From the NCBI GenBank assembly GCA_001574975.1, contig KQ965856.1, positions 64,647 to 128,646 of the forward strand: a DNA stretch of 64,000 nucleotides, written 5' to 3'. Origin of the DNA: Gonapodya prolifera JEL478 (Eukaryota; Monoblepharomycota; Monoblepharidomycetes; Monoblepharidales; Gonapodyaceae). A model generated the notes under the pieces. The model ran no database searches. It saw only the letters and a program-made list of their open reading frames with translations, and was not told the DNA's origin. Positions 11,951 to 22,930 of this stretch are shown piece after piece (position 1 is the first letter of the stretch; each line of letters begins with the position of its first letter). Made by a program: the position numbers and the translations under genes.

Positions 11951-12940
11951 TCATGGCACTAGGGACACGCCACTGGAAAAAGCGCTCCCTGCCTCGCTTT
12001 TGGATCTCAGTATGCAGTCATCATTTGCATTGACATCGGCCCCGTACTCCAGGAAATAGAAAACAATGTCCCAATGTTTATTCTCGACGGCGGCTATCAT
12101 TGCCCACTCCTTTTCCACTGGAAGAAGGTCCTTCTTTCGCATCATCATGTCGACCAAGTCAAGGTGTCCTTTGTTTGTAGCGACCACAATGGCAGATAAG
12201 TAACGTTCGGGTTGGTTGGTCACATAGAAGTTGATGTCCCTACAATAATTCGTTTTGGCTCGATCCCGGATCACGATATAGACACCGAAATCGAGGAGAA
12301 GTTTGCACACAGCTCGATTTCCAACACGTGCGGCCTCCATAAGGGCGGACCTCACCTCCTATCACTTGGTTGACATTCGCCCGAACGTAAGGATCCTCCA
12401 GCAGCTTCGCGACAATGTCGACACCAGCTCCCGCCCTCCCGGTCTCCATTATCAGTACGTGGTCCACTCCGTAGTGCACAATTGCCCTATGTGCGATCTG
12501 CGATGGCCCCACAATTTCCGATTGAGAGCAAGACCGAGGCGACCGCCCGCGTCTCGGTTCGCCATCGATGGGCTGGCGCCAAACCAGATTCTCTCGTCTT
12601 TTACGCTTCCTTGAACCGGCTGCTGCCTGTCCGAGCCGTTCGAGCTCCTTCTCGACCGTGAGCCTGACCTCTTCGGTCTGCGGGAGGCGGACGACTTCTG
12701 GGTCCACTCCACACGGCGAATCCAGGCAGGAGACGCCTGGAACTGGAACTTCGAGGGGATTAATCGAAATCCTGGGAGCAACTGTACAGGTGGGCGACGG
12801 GGAGGGAGAGATCCGGGTAGTTGGGGCAGCAACGGGGGTCCCCACAAGACCGCTTTCCCACATACCGCAACCTGAAAGCTTGGCACCTCCGTTCGACCCT
12901 CGCTTCGCTCGTGTCTCACTACGGGCTCGCAATAAAACAC
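11951..12940 (-). pseudogene. F-box/ankyrin repeat pseudogene
   Basis: Broken paralogue of the intact gene at 13046-14146. Reading on the minus strand, GRLGLALNRKLWG is followed after a frame change (near 12515) by PSQIAHRAIVHYGVDHVLI and KLLEDPYVRANVNQVIGG. A second change at about 12355, caused by loss of roughly 8 bases relative to paralogues that read VIGGEPLVESAL, leads into RSALMEAARVGNRAVCKLL, further ankyrin helices (HWDIVFYFLEYGADVNANDD) and an early stop at 11951. The F-box start is degenerate and the last ankyrin repeats are missing. The lesions fit a dead gene copy in a local cluster. Confidence 0.8.
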
Positions 12941-13045
12941 TGAAAGAGGAAGGAATATCGTAAATTTCTCAAATTTTACCCATACTTTTCACATAATGGC
13001 AGACAGTTGTTCACTTTCTCCACCCCAAAATTGTCAAATGAATTG

Positions 13046-14146
13046 TCACTTCGCATAAAGTCTTTTGCTGATACCCTCGCCTCCGTACTTCACAAGGAGA
13101 TCGGCGATGTCAAACCTTCCCATGTCTATCGCCATCCGAAAAAGAGCTCCGTGACTCGCCCCCGCATCTGCCCCTGCCTTTAACAAAAGCTTAACAATGT
13201 CCAATCGACCACTTCTAATGGCCAAATGTAGGGCGACATAATTGCTCCAATGGATGTCAGCGCCATGCTGAAGGAGAATTTCTACCATTGCAAAGTTATT
13301 GGCTTCCACTGCCTTTTGCACCATATACCCTCCCTGGGCAGTTACGCTTGCTCCATTCGCCAAAAGGAGCGCGACCATTTCCAAGGCGTCATTTCGAGTC
13401 GCCTCCAGTAGACAGTAGTTGTCACAGCTGTGTACGTTTGCACCGCGACGCAACAACCTTTCAACCAGACCCACATTTTGACCGCGATGAACAGCGCGTC
13501 TAAGAAGGAAGTCGTCCGTTGAGTTGACGTTCACTCCACGATCCAAAAAGTGGAAAACGACATCCCAGTGATCTTTTGAAGCGGCGCGAACCATGGCACG
13601 CTCCATTTCAATGTCCAGAACGTTCCTCTTCAAAACCATCATTTGAACCACGTTCAGGTGTCCCCCACCTGCGGCTTCGATGATGGCAGATAAGTGAAGT
13701 TCGGGTTGATTCCTAAACCATGGTTGCAAGGAAGATTTACTGTGTTCGGCGGGGTCGCGGATCACAATATGGGCTCCAAAGTCGATAAGAAGTTCGCACA
13801 CTTGAAGATTTCCGGCTAGGGCAGCTGCCTTGAGCGCGGATCTGACAGTAGTGTTGCCCGCGATCACTCTGTTGACATTTGTCCTAATAACCGGATCCTC
13901 CAGAAGTTTCGCGACGATATCTACACCGGTTCCAATCCTCCCAGCCTCCGAGATCAGTACGTGGTCCACTCCGTGGTGTGCAATGGCCCGATGGGCGATT
14001 TGCGATGGCGACCCAAAGATATACCACAATGCCCGATTGAGAGGAAGGCCGAGGCGATGGGGGAGGAAACGTCCGATGTGAAGCAATAATTCTACCGGAA
14101 GGTCTGCCAGGGATGCGGTTCTGTTCGAGGATGGTGGGTTCATCAT
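13046..14146 (-). CDS. F-box/ankyrin repeat protein, intact copy
   Basis: Single-exon gene of 366 residues starting MMNPPSSNRT. An F-box-like N terminus (LADLPVELLLHIGRFLPHRL, residues about 12-32) is followed by a conserved linker (GSPSQIAHRAIAHHGVDHVL) and about eight ankyrin repeats from residue 100 to 360, with typical helices such as GNLQVCELLIDFGAHI, NDALEMVALLLANGA and GRLDIVKLLLKAGADAG. By family knowledge such proteins act as substrate adaptors of SCF ubiquitin ligases, the ankyrin stack binding the target. No introns, unlike the housekeeping genes. It is the only uninterrupted member of at least four copies in the window. Target unknown. Confidence 0.85.
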   Translation of the reverse strand: MMNPPSSNRTASLADLPVELLLHIGRFLPHRLGLPLNRALWYIFGSPSQIAHRAIAHHGVDHVLISEAGRIGTGVDIVAKLLEDPVIRTNVNRVIAGNTTVRSALKAAALAGNLQVCELLIDFGAHIVIRDPAEHSKSSLQPWFRNQPELHLSAIIEAAGGGHLNVVQMMVLKRNVLDIEMERAMVRAASKDHWDVVFHFLDRGVNVNSTDDFLLRRAVHRGQNVGLVERLLRRGANVHSCDNYCLLEATRNDALEMVALLLANGASVTAQGGYMVQKAVEANNFAMVEILLQHGADIHWSNYVALHLAIRSGRLDIVKLLLKAGADAGASHGALFRMAIDMGRFDIADLLVKYGGEGISKRLYAK

Positions 14147-14360
14147 GCGATATTGGCCAAACAGAACGAATCACCTCGTAAAGAAGTGGCATCACTTACA
14201 ATTCTATCAAAGCCCTATGCTTCAAGCAAATTACATAAAACTCCCGTTTCAAACCCCGCATTCCCCCCCCCAGTCCGCGACAACACACATTAATCTAGTC
14301 CTGCCCCGAAATCCCGAAGAACCCTCATCACCTCCGACCTCGAATGCCACTTTGCCAGTC

Positions 14361-14530
14361 ATAATGCATTGTCGTTCTCAGGGTACACGAGTGCACCTGC
14401 ATCCAGGAGGGCCTTGGTGATATCCACATTACCGCAGATCGCAGCAATTTCGAGCGGTTTGTTCTCCCCAAGATTAGGATTTGCACCGTGGTGTGGGAGA
14501 GTTTGAACAGCTCTGATCTTCTACACGGCG
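14361..14530 (-). pseudogene. Orphan ankyrin-repeat fragment
   Basis: On the minus strand a frame reads VQTLPHHGANPNLGENKPLE then IAAICGNVDITKALLDAGAL, a clear ankyrin repeat pair, ending at a stop near 14361. A TAG stop lies just upstream in the same frame (near 14521) and no F-box or start is attached. It is probably the C-terminal stub of another ankyrin gene destroyed inside the cluster. Confidence 0.6.
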
Positions 14531-14661
14531 GCTCTTCTGTCCCCACTGGTCGCTTCGGGACAAATTTCGCAGCATCAGGGATGACGGTTCGTTACCTCGC
14601 GAACTATTCAATATTTTCTGCCTCAATTGTCTGAGTCGTAACTCAGATCTGCTCTGGGAAT

Positions 14662-15158
14662 ATGTTCTCTCGCGACACCCTATCCATAATAGCCATTCTT
14701 GTCGTCACTTACATCGGCACGGCAGTAGCGATATCCACCATTGCCTACACTAGTATCGCTAGTGCCATTCTCCAGACCCGGCGCGCACTCTACCAAGCAG
14801 CATCGCCAAGGGCTCCCAATTCAGCCGGCCTGGAAGGATGTGAAATGGGACTGGAAGGATTCTAAAATCCCTGGAGATGCAACTGGCAGCCACATCTCTT
14901 TTTATCGCGTGCAGCTTCTTTCTCACATGGGGGACATTCTCTGCCGGTGTGGTGACGTGGGAGCTCGTGACGGGCGATCACTCCATCCAACCAGTGGAGC
15001 CTGTACTGACAATTGCAATGTTTGCCCAGTGTTGCCTGTTTGATGTTGTACTGGTCAGTATCTTGGACGCGGAGCTTCGCACGGGACTGAGGAATAGGAT
15101 TTCGCGGTTGCTTACTGATCGACAACAAACGTCCAGTTCAGACAGAAGCCGAAGTTAG
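14662..15158 (+). pseudogene. Possible 7TM receptor C-terminal fragment
   Basis: Two frames encode membrane helices: 14662-14865 (IIAILVVTYIGTAVAISTIA, then YTSIASAILQTRRALYQ) and 14844-15158 (LAATSLFIACSFFLTWGTFS, then LTIAMFAQCCLFDVVLV followed by SILDAELRTGLRNRI). The order helix, basic loop, helix with a C-x2-F-L-x-W pattern, helix, amphipathic tail resembles TM5 to helix 8 of a rhodopsin-class receptor. The frames do not join by an evident intron and the N-terminal helices are absent, so it looks like a remnant. The GPCR reading is tentative; it may be another polytopic protein. Confidence 0.3.
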
Positions 15159-15274
15159 ACGCGTAGTACCGTCTTCGCCGTTAGCACTACATTAGGAGCA
15201 GACTTGTTAGGCAAAGCTCCGCTTTTCGTGCAGGTTGATGTTTTGATCTTCATGTGTATGTATCAAGGTTCTCA

Positions 15275-16628
15275 TCACGAACAATCTATTTTGTGGTACG
15301 CAAATCGAAATCTACCACTTTGACGTTTTGCTCGAGCCTCTGAAAAAAGTGTCAACATTACCCCATAGCCCGACATCCTGGCAAAATGAAATGCGATTCC
15401 ATCGCCACAGTCTGGGTCGGCCTTATGTTCAAGGAGCAAACGGACAGCCTCCGTTTGGCCAGATGGCGCAGCCCAACGGAGTGCGACTCCGTCATCGGCG
15501 CCGACATCTACCGAGCCCGATTCGAGTATACATTCAATGATGTCGTACTCTCCAAGTTCAACTGCCATATCCAAAACCGATCGACTGTTCCTCTCAAAGA
15601 AAGATGGATTCGCTCCCCAGTGAAGCGACAGCCGAGCATTTTCCGTTTCCTTAAACTGAAGTGCTCCTAGTAAGGGCGCGCCGTTGCTGCATCGACATTT
15701 GCGCCTGATTCCAGTAGCAGTCTCAGGATATCGAATCTCGTCCCTTTCGCCGCTGCTGTTATGACCAAACTGTTTTCGCGGGGGTTCGCTGCGTGGGAAA
15801 TAAGAAGTTCGACCATTCTGAGATTTCCAGCTCGTACGGCATGGACGAGTGCAACGTCGTTGTGCGTACGCACATCGGCACCTATATCCAACAATCGCCG
15901 GGTGGCTTTGATATTCCCGGAGAACACGGTGATTCGAAGGAGTGCGTCGTCACGTACGCGATGGTCTACTCTTTGACCGATAAGGCGAAACGCCATCTCT
16001 ATGTTCTTATGGCTTGCGGCCCTGAGCATCGCCCACTCTTCTCTGCTGGGTGGATAACGGCCCTCTCCTCCATCATGACCATGACACCTGCGTGTCCGTG
16101 AGAAGCGGCATGAACGTAAGCCGAGTAGTCTTCCTCGAAGTTTTGAGGATCAAATGTTCTGTTTCTGTCACTGTTTCGCCATTCCACGGAGGCTCTGGAG
16201 ACACTCTTGGCGCCGCAAGCGAGGAGAGCTTCACAGACAGAAAGGTTGCCGACTCTTGCTGCAACTGTCTCGTGATGTGGATGGCTCCCGACGACACGAT
16301 TGACGTTCTTCCTAACACTTTCTCGCTTCAGAAAAAAACTGACAATTTCGGCATCTCCCGCCATCCTACCTGCTTCCGCTATGAGAACATTTTCCTCTCC
16401 GTACCGAACGAGTGCCCTGCGGGCGATTTCCAGGGGGGCTCCCATGCAACTGCGCAATGCACAATAGAGGGGAAGCCCAAGACGATCAGGAAGGAAACGC
16501 CCAGTCACCACGACCATCTCTGGTGGAAGCTCATCGAAGTGCATCATTCCAATCATTCCGAGCGACAGGTCTCGATGGGCGAGTGTTGTGTTGAAAAAGT
16601 ATAGATGGTTCCCATGAAACGTAGTCAA
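15275..16628 (-). pseudogene. F-box/ankyrin pseudogene with two frameshifts
   Basis: Three successive minus-strand frames make one protein: 16628-15999 (FDELPPEMVVVTGRFLPDRL, ending in a shifted tail after HPAEK), 16029-15667 (EEWAMLRAASHKNIEMAF, GADVRTHNDVALVHAVRAGN) and about 15690-15275 (LLGALQFKETENARLSLHWG, VRLLLEHKADPDCGDGIA). Homology to the intact copy runs straight through both breaks, at about 16025 and 15682, so single or double base indels explain them. It keeps the F-box and most ankyrin repeats. Either a recently dead gene or two local sequence errors. Confidence 0.75.
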
Positions 16629-16780
16629 CTAAGCTACAATTCTTCTACTTTCACCTCTCGCGAAGAAAGGAGCTTCTCAAGAAGAGAGTGGGGAGGGGGT
16701 ATATTCAGTTCAATAATACGGCGCTAGCAGGAGAAAATAGTACCAAATGATCCTGATTGGAAGTGCAACACAACGGATCA

Positions 16781-19157
16781 TTAAAACTAAATCGGTTTTG
16801 TGAACAGTACGTAAGAGGATCGACTAGCAAAATAACTGAAACGTGAACGTGAACTCACGCGGATCTGATACGAGGCCGCCTTCGTCATGTAGCGGACCCA
16901 CTGAGGTGGGGTGTAAGGTCAGGGCGTAGTCCGAGGAGGAACCAGTGATGCCGATACGCAATCGAAGGCGGGTGAAACATTATTTCGTACCCAGATTCCC
17001 TACCGCGACGTATCTGACCAACTCACCTTCACGCTTTCATAGCTCCCCTTCTCGAACACCTTCAGGAACCGAACCAAGAGTCCACTTGCGGTGTACATGA
17101 GCACCTGGAAATCCATCGAGATGGGTGGGCGAGACCACGCTTTGCCGGATTTGCCCGCCGTGGTGTGGGACAGCTCGCAGGAGAAGGTAAGAACGAGGTC
17201 CGTCGCGCCGGGGAAGCGAGCGATTCTGACAATTCGCGACGTAAGGTGGTGGGTGGGGATGCAAATGGGTTGGTGTTATGGAACCAGAGACAGCACGTCC
17301 ATGACGGCAAGAACTTACTTCCACACCACGCAGTTCTCGGCACCGACATACTTGGCCTTTCCGCCTCCCACCACGACTTTGACGTTGGCGGTGTTGGTCG
17401 GCGTGGGTACCCTGACGATGACGTTCTGTGCGAACACTTTGGGCGAGAACATAGACCGCACGTGCACGCGATATTCGGCCGAAGTTGTCGAGGACTGGGA
17501 GAAGTGGGGGGTCACGCGGAAGGGAAGGGAGATGGAGTCGGTGGTGCGGTAGCTTGGGGTGGGATTCCGGCCAGGATCATGAGGAAAGCGCCGTGGTGTC
17601 GAGCCGACGAGCGTCAGTCTGCGCAAACATTCGTCCCACAGATTCAAGCAGCCTGGCTCACCGCATCAACTCAAACTCCCCATCCGGAGGCACGAAGCTG
17701 ATGGTCCGATCGCTATCGAACCTGCCCAGGCGGACACACTGATGGAACTGCACGTCGTCCAGCTCCACGCCTCCGTTTCCCTGCCCCCTCCTCTGCCGCT
17801 CCGCCGCGGCCCTCTCAGCACCCCCCGGGTGAGCGTCCCGGTCCAGAAGGAGGCGGTCGTTGATTCCGAGTTTGCACTCTGGCATGCCGGAGAGGTAGGC
17901 TCGCATGAGGATTTGGCCCGAAACGTCTGAGCGGAGGATGGTGCCTGGGGGTGTCGAGGTATCCAGGTGGGAGTCCGTTGTGTGTGTGTTCCAGGGTAAG
18001 TTGGGCGGTTGAACTGGATTCAACAGAACGCCGGGATCACTCACCCTTGGTGCTCATCAACAGATTCACACCCTCAATGACGTCCACAAATGCCTCGTTC
18101 TTCCTGTACCGAATGTCGGGTCTTCTCCAGCTAATCGCTCCCGTCGCCTGCAGCGTGATCTGCTTGGCGTCCTCGAGCACGGCCCTCTCGCTCCGGATAC
18201 TTTCCGTCGTGATGTAGAGGGAGAGGGTCTGGTGGTCCGTCGATTGGGGAAGCCCGAAGTCCACGACCTCGTCGAGAAGTTCGTAAATGAGGACGAAGTT
18301 GGCCTTGACGGTGGAGTCGTCAAGGAGGCCGAAGTATTGGCGACAGAGCGTAACAAATCTGCGGTTGGGAATGAGAGATGGTCGTAACATGCGGGCAAGG
18401 GGCACTCGGATCAGAATGGAAACTTCACGTTGCATGTCGAGCATCCTGGAAGTTCCTTGCCACCGAGGCCTCTTCGCTCCCAATTTTTGAGCACCGAACC
18501 TTGCAAAGTGTAATAATCACCGGTAGAGGTACTCAAATACGAGCGCCGCGTTGGCGTTTCCCCTGGTTACCGCGACGACGTATAGATTCTCGTGTCGTAC
18601 ATGGAGGAAGGACGTGGCGCCGAGGGTGGCGATGGGAGATTTATTTGAGGAGTCAGCAATCACGTGGACGCGGAAGAGGTCGGCAACTGAGCGTCTGGCG
18701 GGAAGGTGTGAGTTGTCTGATTGTCAAATACGGGTCGAGCGAGAACCCATCCAGGGCAAGGCATCAAGAGGGGCGTACGCTTGATAGAGAATAATGCCCA
18801 AGCCATTTGAGGGCACGCGAGCGAGCCCTTCGTGCCAGATACACGTCCTTTTCCAATAATTATGTGCTTGCTAGAATGTTGACCCAGTCTCTTTAATCCT
18901 TGCGCTCTCCGGGTACATGTCACCAGAGTATCGCGGGGCTCCAATACTCATTCCGAACGATGCCCTTCGGTAAACGACGCTCGAAGCATGTGCGCCGTGT
19001 CAAGCCGCAATCAAGGTGAACTCTCAATGCCACCGACCGCTTCTGAAGCTGTCCTTCTCCCGCTTTCAATTCCATCAACTCACTTAATGTCGTGCCGAAA
19101 CAGTCGAGAAATCAGGACCTCTCCTTTGGCGTTGAAAATGAAGAATGCGGAGATCAT
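16781..19157 (-). CDS. apm4: AP-2 adaptor complex mu subunit
   Basis: Medium chain of the clathrin adaptor AP-2, which binds tyrosine-based sorting signals and PIP2 in endocytosis at the plasma membrane. Exons on the minus strand, all phase-consistent: 19157-19084, 18694-18521, 18358-18045, 17944-17662, 17552-17319, 17225-17027, 16900-16859 and probably a final 16786-16781 (Phe-stop). Signatures: MISAFFIFNAKGEVLISRLF at the N-terminal longin domain, NFVLIYELLDEVVDFGLPQ, YLSGMPECKLGIND, VRLGRFDSDRTISFVPPDG with EFELMRYRTT, and WVRYMTKAASYQIR at the end. The FELMRYRTT-D-I-x-LPFRV form points to AP-2 mu rather than AP-1. About 440 residues, the usual length. The first intron is 389 nt, far longer than the rest. 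Confidence 0.93.
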
Positions 19158-19319
19158 TGGACTCGGGCTTGTTGCGGCACAGAAGGCTCGAGTGGGTCAG
19201 GGATTGGAGAACCGCAAGTGAATTTCGGAGGGTGGTCCAAATGGAGGTGGGCCGGAGCGGAAGGGGAAGATGGAATGGAAAGGGTGGTAGGTGGCCTTGG
19301 CGTTGCAGCTTCAAACTTC

Positions 19320-21069
19320 AATGCCATGATTTTTGTGCTGCAACCCCTCCCCCCCGTCCCCCCCCCGCCCCCCGACAACTCCACCTTGTGCATCTTCGTG
19401 TCTCTGTTGCCACAGACTCCAGGGACTCTGCCCTCCTTCAATTTCAAATGCTGCAAAACAACATGCTTGCGGCGATACTCCCGTCGTGGAATGTATCGTC
19501 ATGCTCGACTGCTGTTGCATTCATGGGAGAACTGAATTCAAGAAGAGCCCGGAACGTTGCTTCCTTTTTTGGACACGTCTGGGACCGGTCAGACGTTATG
19601 GGCAGTAGCTAGGATGGATCTATCGATTTGGCTGAGCGATATTATTGGCGAAGGGAGCGATGAATGGATGGTTGAACAAGTTATGAAGGGCAGATTGGAC
19701 AGATTTTGTGATGGCTGCGCAGCGTCGTACCCACAGTAGGTTCCATCGAGACATCGTGTAGTAATCAATAAAGTCAGGATTTACGGGATGCAGTCGTTGG
19801 AGAGCGTCCAGACCGAGGACAATGTGCGACGCGGCGTGAATTACTTCATGACATGCAATCGGCAAATACCATCTGTGCATATTTCAGAAGATGGCTTTTT
19901 GCGCATACTGGAAGGGAGTGTCTACCCGTCAGTGACACAATTTAGCGGATACGCGTTTCTGGAAACTACCGGTGTACCTCCCAAAAGTTCTACATATTAC
20001 ATGAACATCAAATCGACGGCAAGACAATACAAAGTGGTCTTGGATATCTTCCCCAACGCTTTCAACCTGTGTTATATTAAGTGTCTTTCGAGTATCAGTG
20101 GAGGTGGCTTTCATAAAAAAACACATCCCGGAACACAGCAGACGACAAGTGATATCACTTCTGCACAGAAGCCAGCAAGAGGTCCTCATGACTATCCCTT
20201 TTTTGTTTTGCACCATGTTCCCAAATCTTCAAAATCTAGAATACGGCTCTTGTAAAACACCGACGCCACCAGATCTTCAGCCAACAGCCAACCCTCCAGC
20301 AAATAACTGTCCTCTTCGATTTTTTCACATGGACCTTGCAGAAGATGGTACAATCGCCTGTATTGATGCCTCTCACTTCAACTGGGTGACGTGGTTCTTC
20401 AGCCGCTTGTTAAGAATGGAAAAGAACTTGGAGCGGGTGTTCTTCGTCGTTGTTTTGCAAAACAAGCACATCACGAGTGGGGACAACAGTCGATCTACCA
20501 TGCAACTTCCTGTTTTGGAGCGTGACATTTCAAACATCCGTTGGAGATTTGATATTCTCGGACTTCTCGATCACTTCTTCCTTAAAGCGCAAGGAGCCAA
20601 CTGGACGTTTGAACTGGAGAAGATCGTGACAACATCGTGGAACCATGAAGCTGGGAAGTTTATCATGGCGCTCAAGTGGCTGTCACGCGACGGTGAACCA
20701 AGCATCGCCGATGCTTCCTTGGAACCCGATTCGAATCGTATCCGAGAAATTCCGACACGAGTGGTCTGGCAAAGTGGACTGCTCTCTGACAGCAAAGGTG
20801 ACCTGCGCTTCACGGTACAAGAAGCAAAACCAAAACCCAATGAAAACGGGGCCCCTGTCCGTACTGACGAGGCTGGACAGGATACAACTGTGCCTTCTCA
20901 AGAGCCTGGTATTAATGCGAAGGAAATGAATCGAGTTCTGGAAGCAGAAGGCTCGCCCAAGCTTCGTGCAAATGCAGATCATGAAATCGATAATGATCAA
21001 GCATCACTAAAGACCTCCTGGGACATAGAAATGCCCGACTTCGTCCGAAACATGATCCGACACGCGTGA
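19320..21069 (+). pseudogene. Diverged F-box-like family gene, copy P (frame breaks)
   Basis: Homologous to copy Q at 31750-33227. The clearest matches are IPSVHISEDGFLRILEG (19870s) with LDIFPNA (20040s), then, after a one-base shift near 20108, KKHIPEHSRRQVISLLHRSQ, MFPNLQNLEYG, HFNWVTWFFSRLLRMEKNLE and LLDHFFLKAQGANWTFELEK, to the stop at 21069. An earlier part (19557-19739) ends in a TAG stop. The last 323 codons are open and could still be translated. The N-terminal F-box is barely visible. No function assignable beyond likely ubiquitin-ligase adaptor ancestry. Confidence 0.55.
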
Positions 21070-21133
21070 AAAGGGTACTTAATGTAACTTTTGAGTAACT
21101 CTTCTACCTAGCCAACAGCTTCTATTCTAATCC

Positions 21134-22727
21134 GCAGCTACCAAACCTATGCCTCAGCTTACGATGATCTCGCCTCCATCGCACATACTGGGCGCAACTG
21201 GTAATCCGCAGGATCGCTCTACAACACACCTGTCGACTCACTGGACACTCTATGGATCGCGGGGTTGGAAAAGGAATACGAGGACGCAAGGGCCCTCGTC
21301 CAAAAGGCGACTGGGACGTGGTGAGCCATCGTTCAAGGTCTCCGCCCGTCGACCTGCCTCACACGTTGCTAACTGCCCCCGGGACGCCTCGGTTTGCTTC
21401 TTTGAAACAACTATCGACCAGCTTGGTGGACTTTTGTCCGCGCACTCGCTCACCCAAGATCCGCTCTACCTCAACCAATCACATTCTCTCGGCCTCCGCA
21501 TTTTTAAAGCTGTGGATCCGTCCTCCGGCATCGCTAGCGGCGCCATTAACCTCCACACAGGTGCCCACGTGGCGCACGATTGGTTACAGGGTATGGTCGG
21601 AACTGCAGAGACGGGACGTTTGCATTGGAGTTCGCGTACCTGGGGAAAGGGACTGGAGATGCGAGGTTTACAGGAGCTGTGAAGGACTTGTCTCGGACGA
21701 TGGAGAAACTTCGGGGGTCGACACCCGTCCCAGGAGTGTGGAGTGACAGGATCGACCCGAGAGGATTGAACGTGGTGCATACTGGGCGGTATGGTGTCGG
21801 GGGTGGAATTGACAGCTTTTACGAATACTTGCTGAAGATTTGGGTGTGCGCTGGTCGACTTGACGGCGGAGAACCCGTCAATGGTGATACTGCGTGGGCA
21901 AAAATGTGGCGGGATATGTATGAAGAAAGCGTTGATGTGAGCCCATGGCTTCGAATGACCAGCTCAATGTCGCTGTGCTAATTTTTGAATCATCGATATC
22001 GTGAAGGCAATGCTCTCCCACAACAGTGTCAACCACACCCGCCCCAGCGGAGAGTCCGTCGCCTTCCTCACCTCGTGGCACCATCCGTCTGGAGGACACG
22101 ATCCCACCATGGAACATGTGGCTTGCTTCATTCCAGGAATGTTCGTCCTTAGAATCATGACGGCGCCAGATCAGAAGGTCAAGGATACCCATAGGGAGGC
22201 GAAGATTCTCAACTGGGCAAAGGGAGTCGCAGAGTCCTGTGTGTGGATGTACAGCGAAGGGCCCTTGGACTTGCGTCAGATTTGGTCTAGATGACAGGAG
22301 AAACACTCAGGCCGGCTGGTTGGGGAACATCGTATCATACCAGAGTAAGCGTTCCTTGGACCAAGTTCACCGCGCTCGTGCTTCATCACAACTGTTTGTT
22401 CTTCCCTCCCAGTATATTCTCCGCCCCGAGACCCTCGAATCCCTCTTCCTTCTCTGGCAACACATACACGTCCCCATCTACCGACAATGGGCTCGAGGCA
22501 TCCTTCTCTCCATTGAACGAGAATGCCGCATTGAAACCGCAGGTTACGCCGGTATTGCCAACGTCGGTCCCGGGCACCGCGGAGAGCGCGAAGGCAGGGA
22601 ATGGAACGATATGCAGGAGAGCTTTTTGATCGCCGAGACGCTGAAGTATGGCTATTTAATTTTTGAGGAGGACGACGTGGTAAGGCTGGATGAGTGGGTC
22701 TTTAACACTGGTGAGTTTGAGGTGTGA
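21134..22727 (+). pseudogene. GH47 alpha-1,2-mannosidase pseudogene
   Basis: Unmistakable class I alpha-mannosidase (ER/Golgi N-glycan trimming): PVDSLDTLWIAGLEKEY, FFETTIDQLGGLLSAHSLT, GTFALEFAYLGKGTGDA, GGIDSFYEYLLKIWV, HVACFIPGM, YILRPETLESLFLLW, QESFLIAETLKYGYLIFEE and a VFNT end. Acidic catalytic-site motifs are all present. Yet the gene is broken: in-frame TAA at 21202-21204; an intron (21321-21390) whose branch-like tgctaac is kept but whose acceptor AG is gone; a frame change near 21608; another near 22284. The start region upstream of 21134 is also missing. Conserved neighbours such as AP-2 mu show no such damage, so I read this as a true pseudogene. Confidence 0.8.
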
Positions 22728-22930
22728 TAGGAACCACGAGTTCTTACTGATGTGCTCCTGGTATCGGGATGTTGAAACGCTTCAGAGGCACATCCACTAA
22801 GAATACCAAAATGGACGTGACCGCATACATCAGTACTTATCATTTGATGGTCACCAGATTGTTTTTTTATCGTTATTTGGTTTCCATAAATACTAATAAA
22901 ACTACGCACGCACTTCCCGAAAAATGAATG

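Noticed and set aside
11951-16628. Programmed ribosomal frameshifting to express the broken F-box/ankyrin copies
   Set aside because: Breaks lie at different sites in each copy and lack a shared slippery sequence or structure.
21200-21620. Very short introns (11 and 18 nt) to mend the GH47 gene
   Set aside because: Such lengths are far below the roughly 60-nt minimum seen in all solid genes here; lesions explain the data better.
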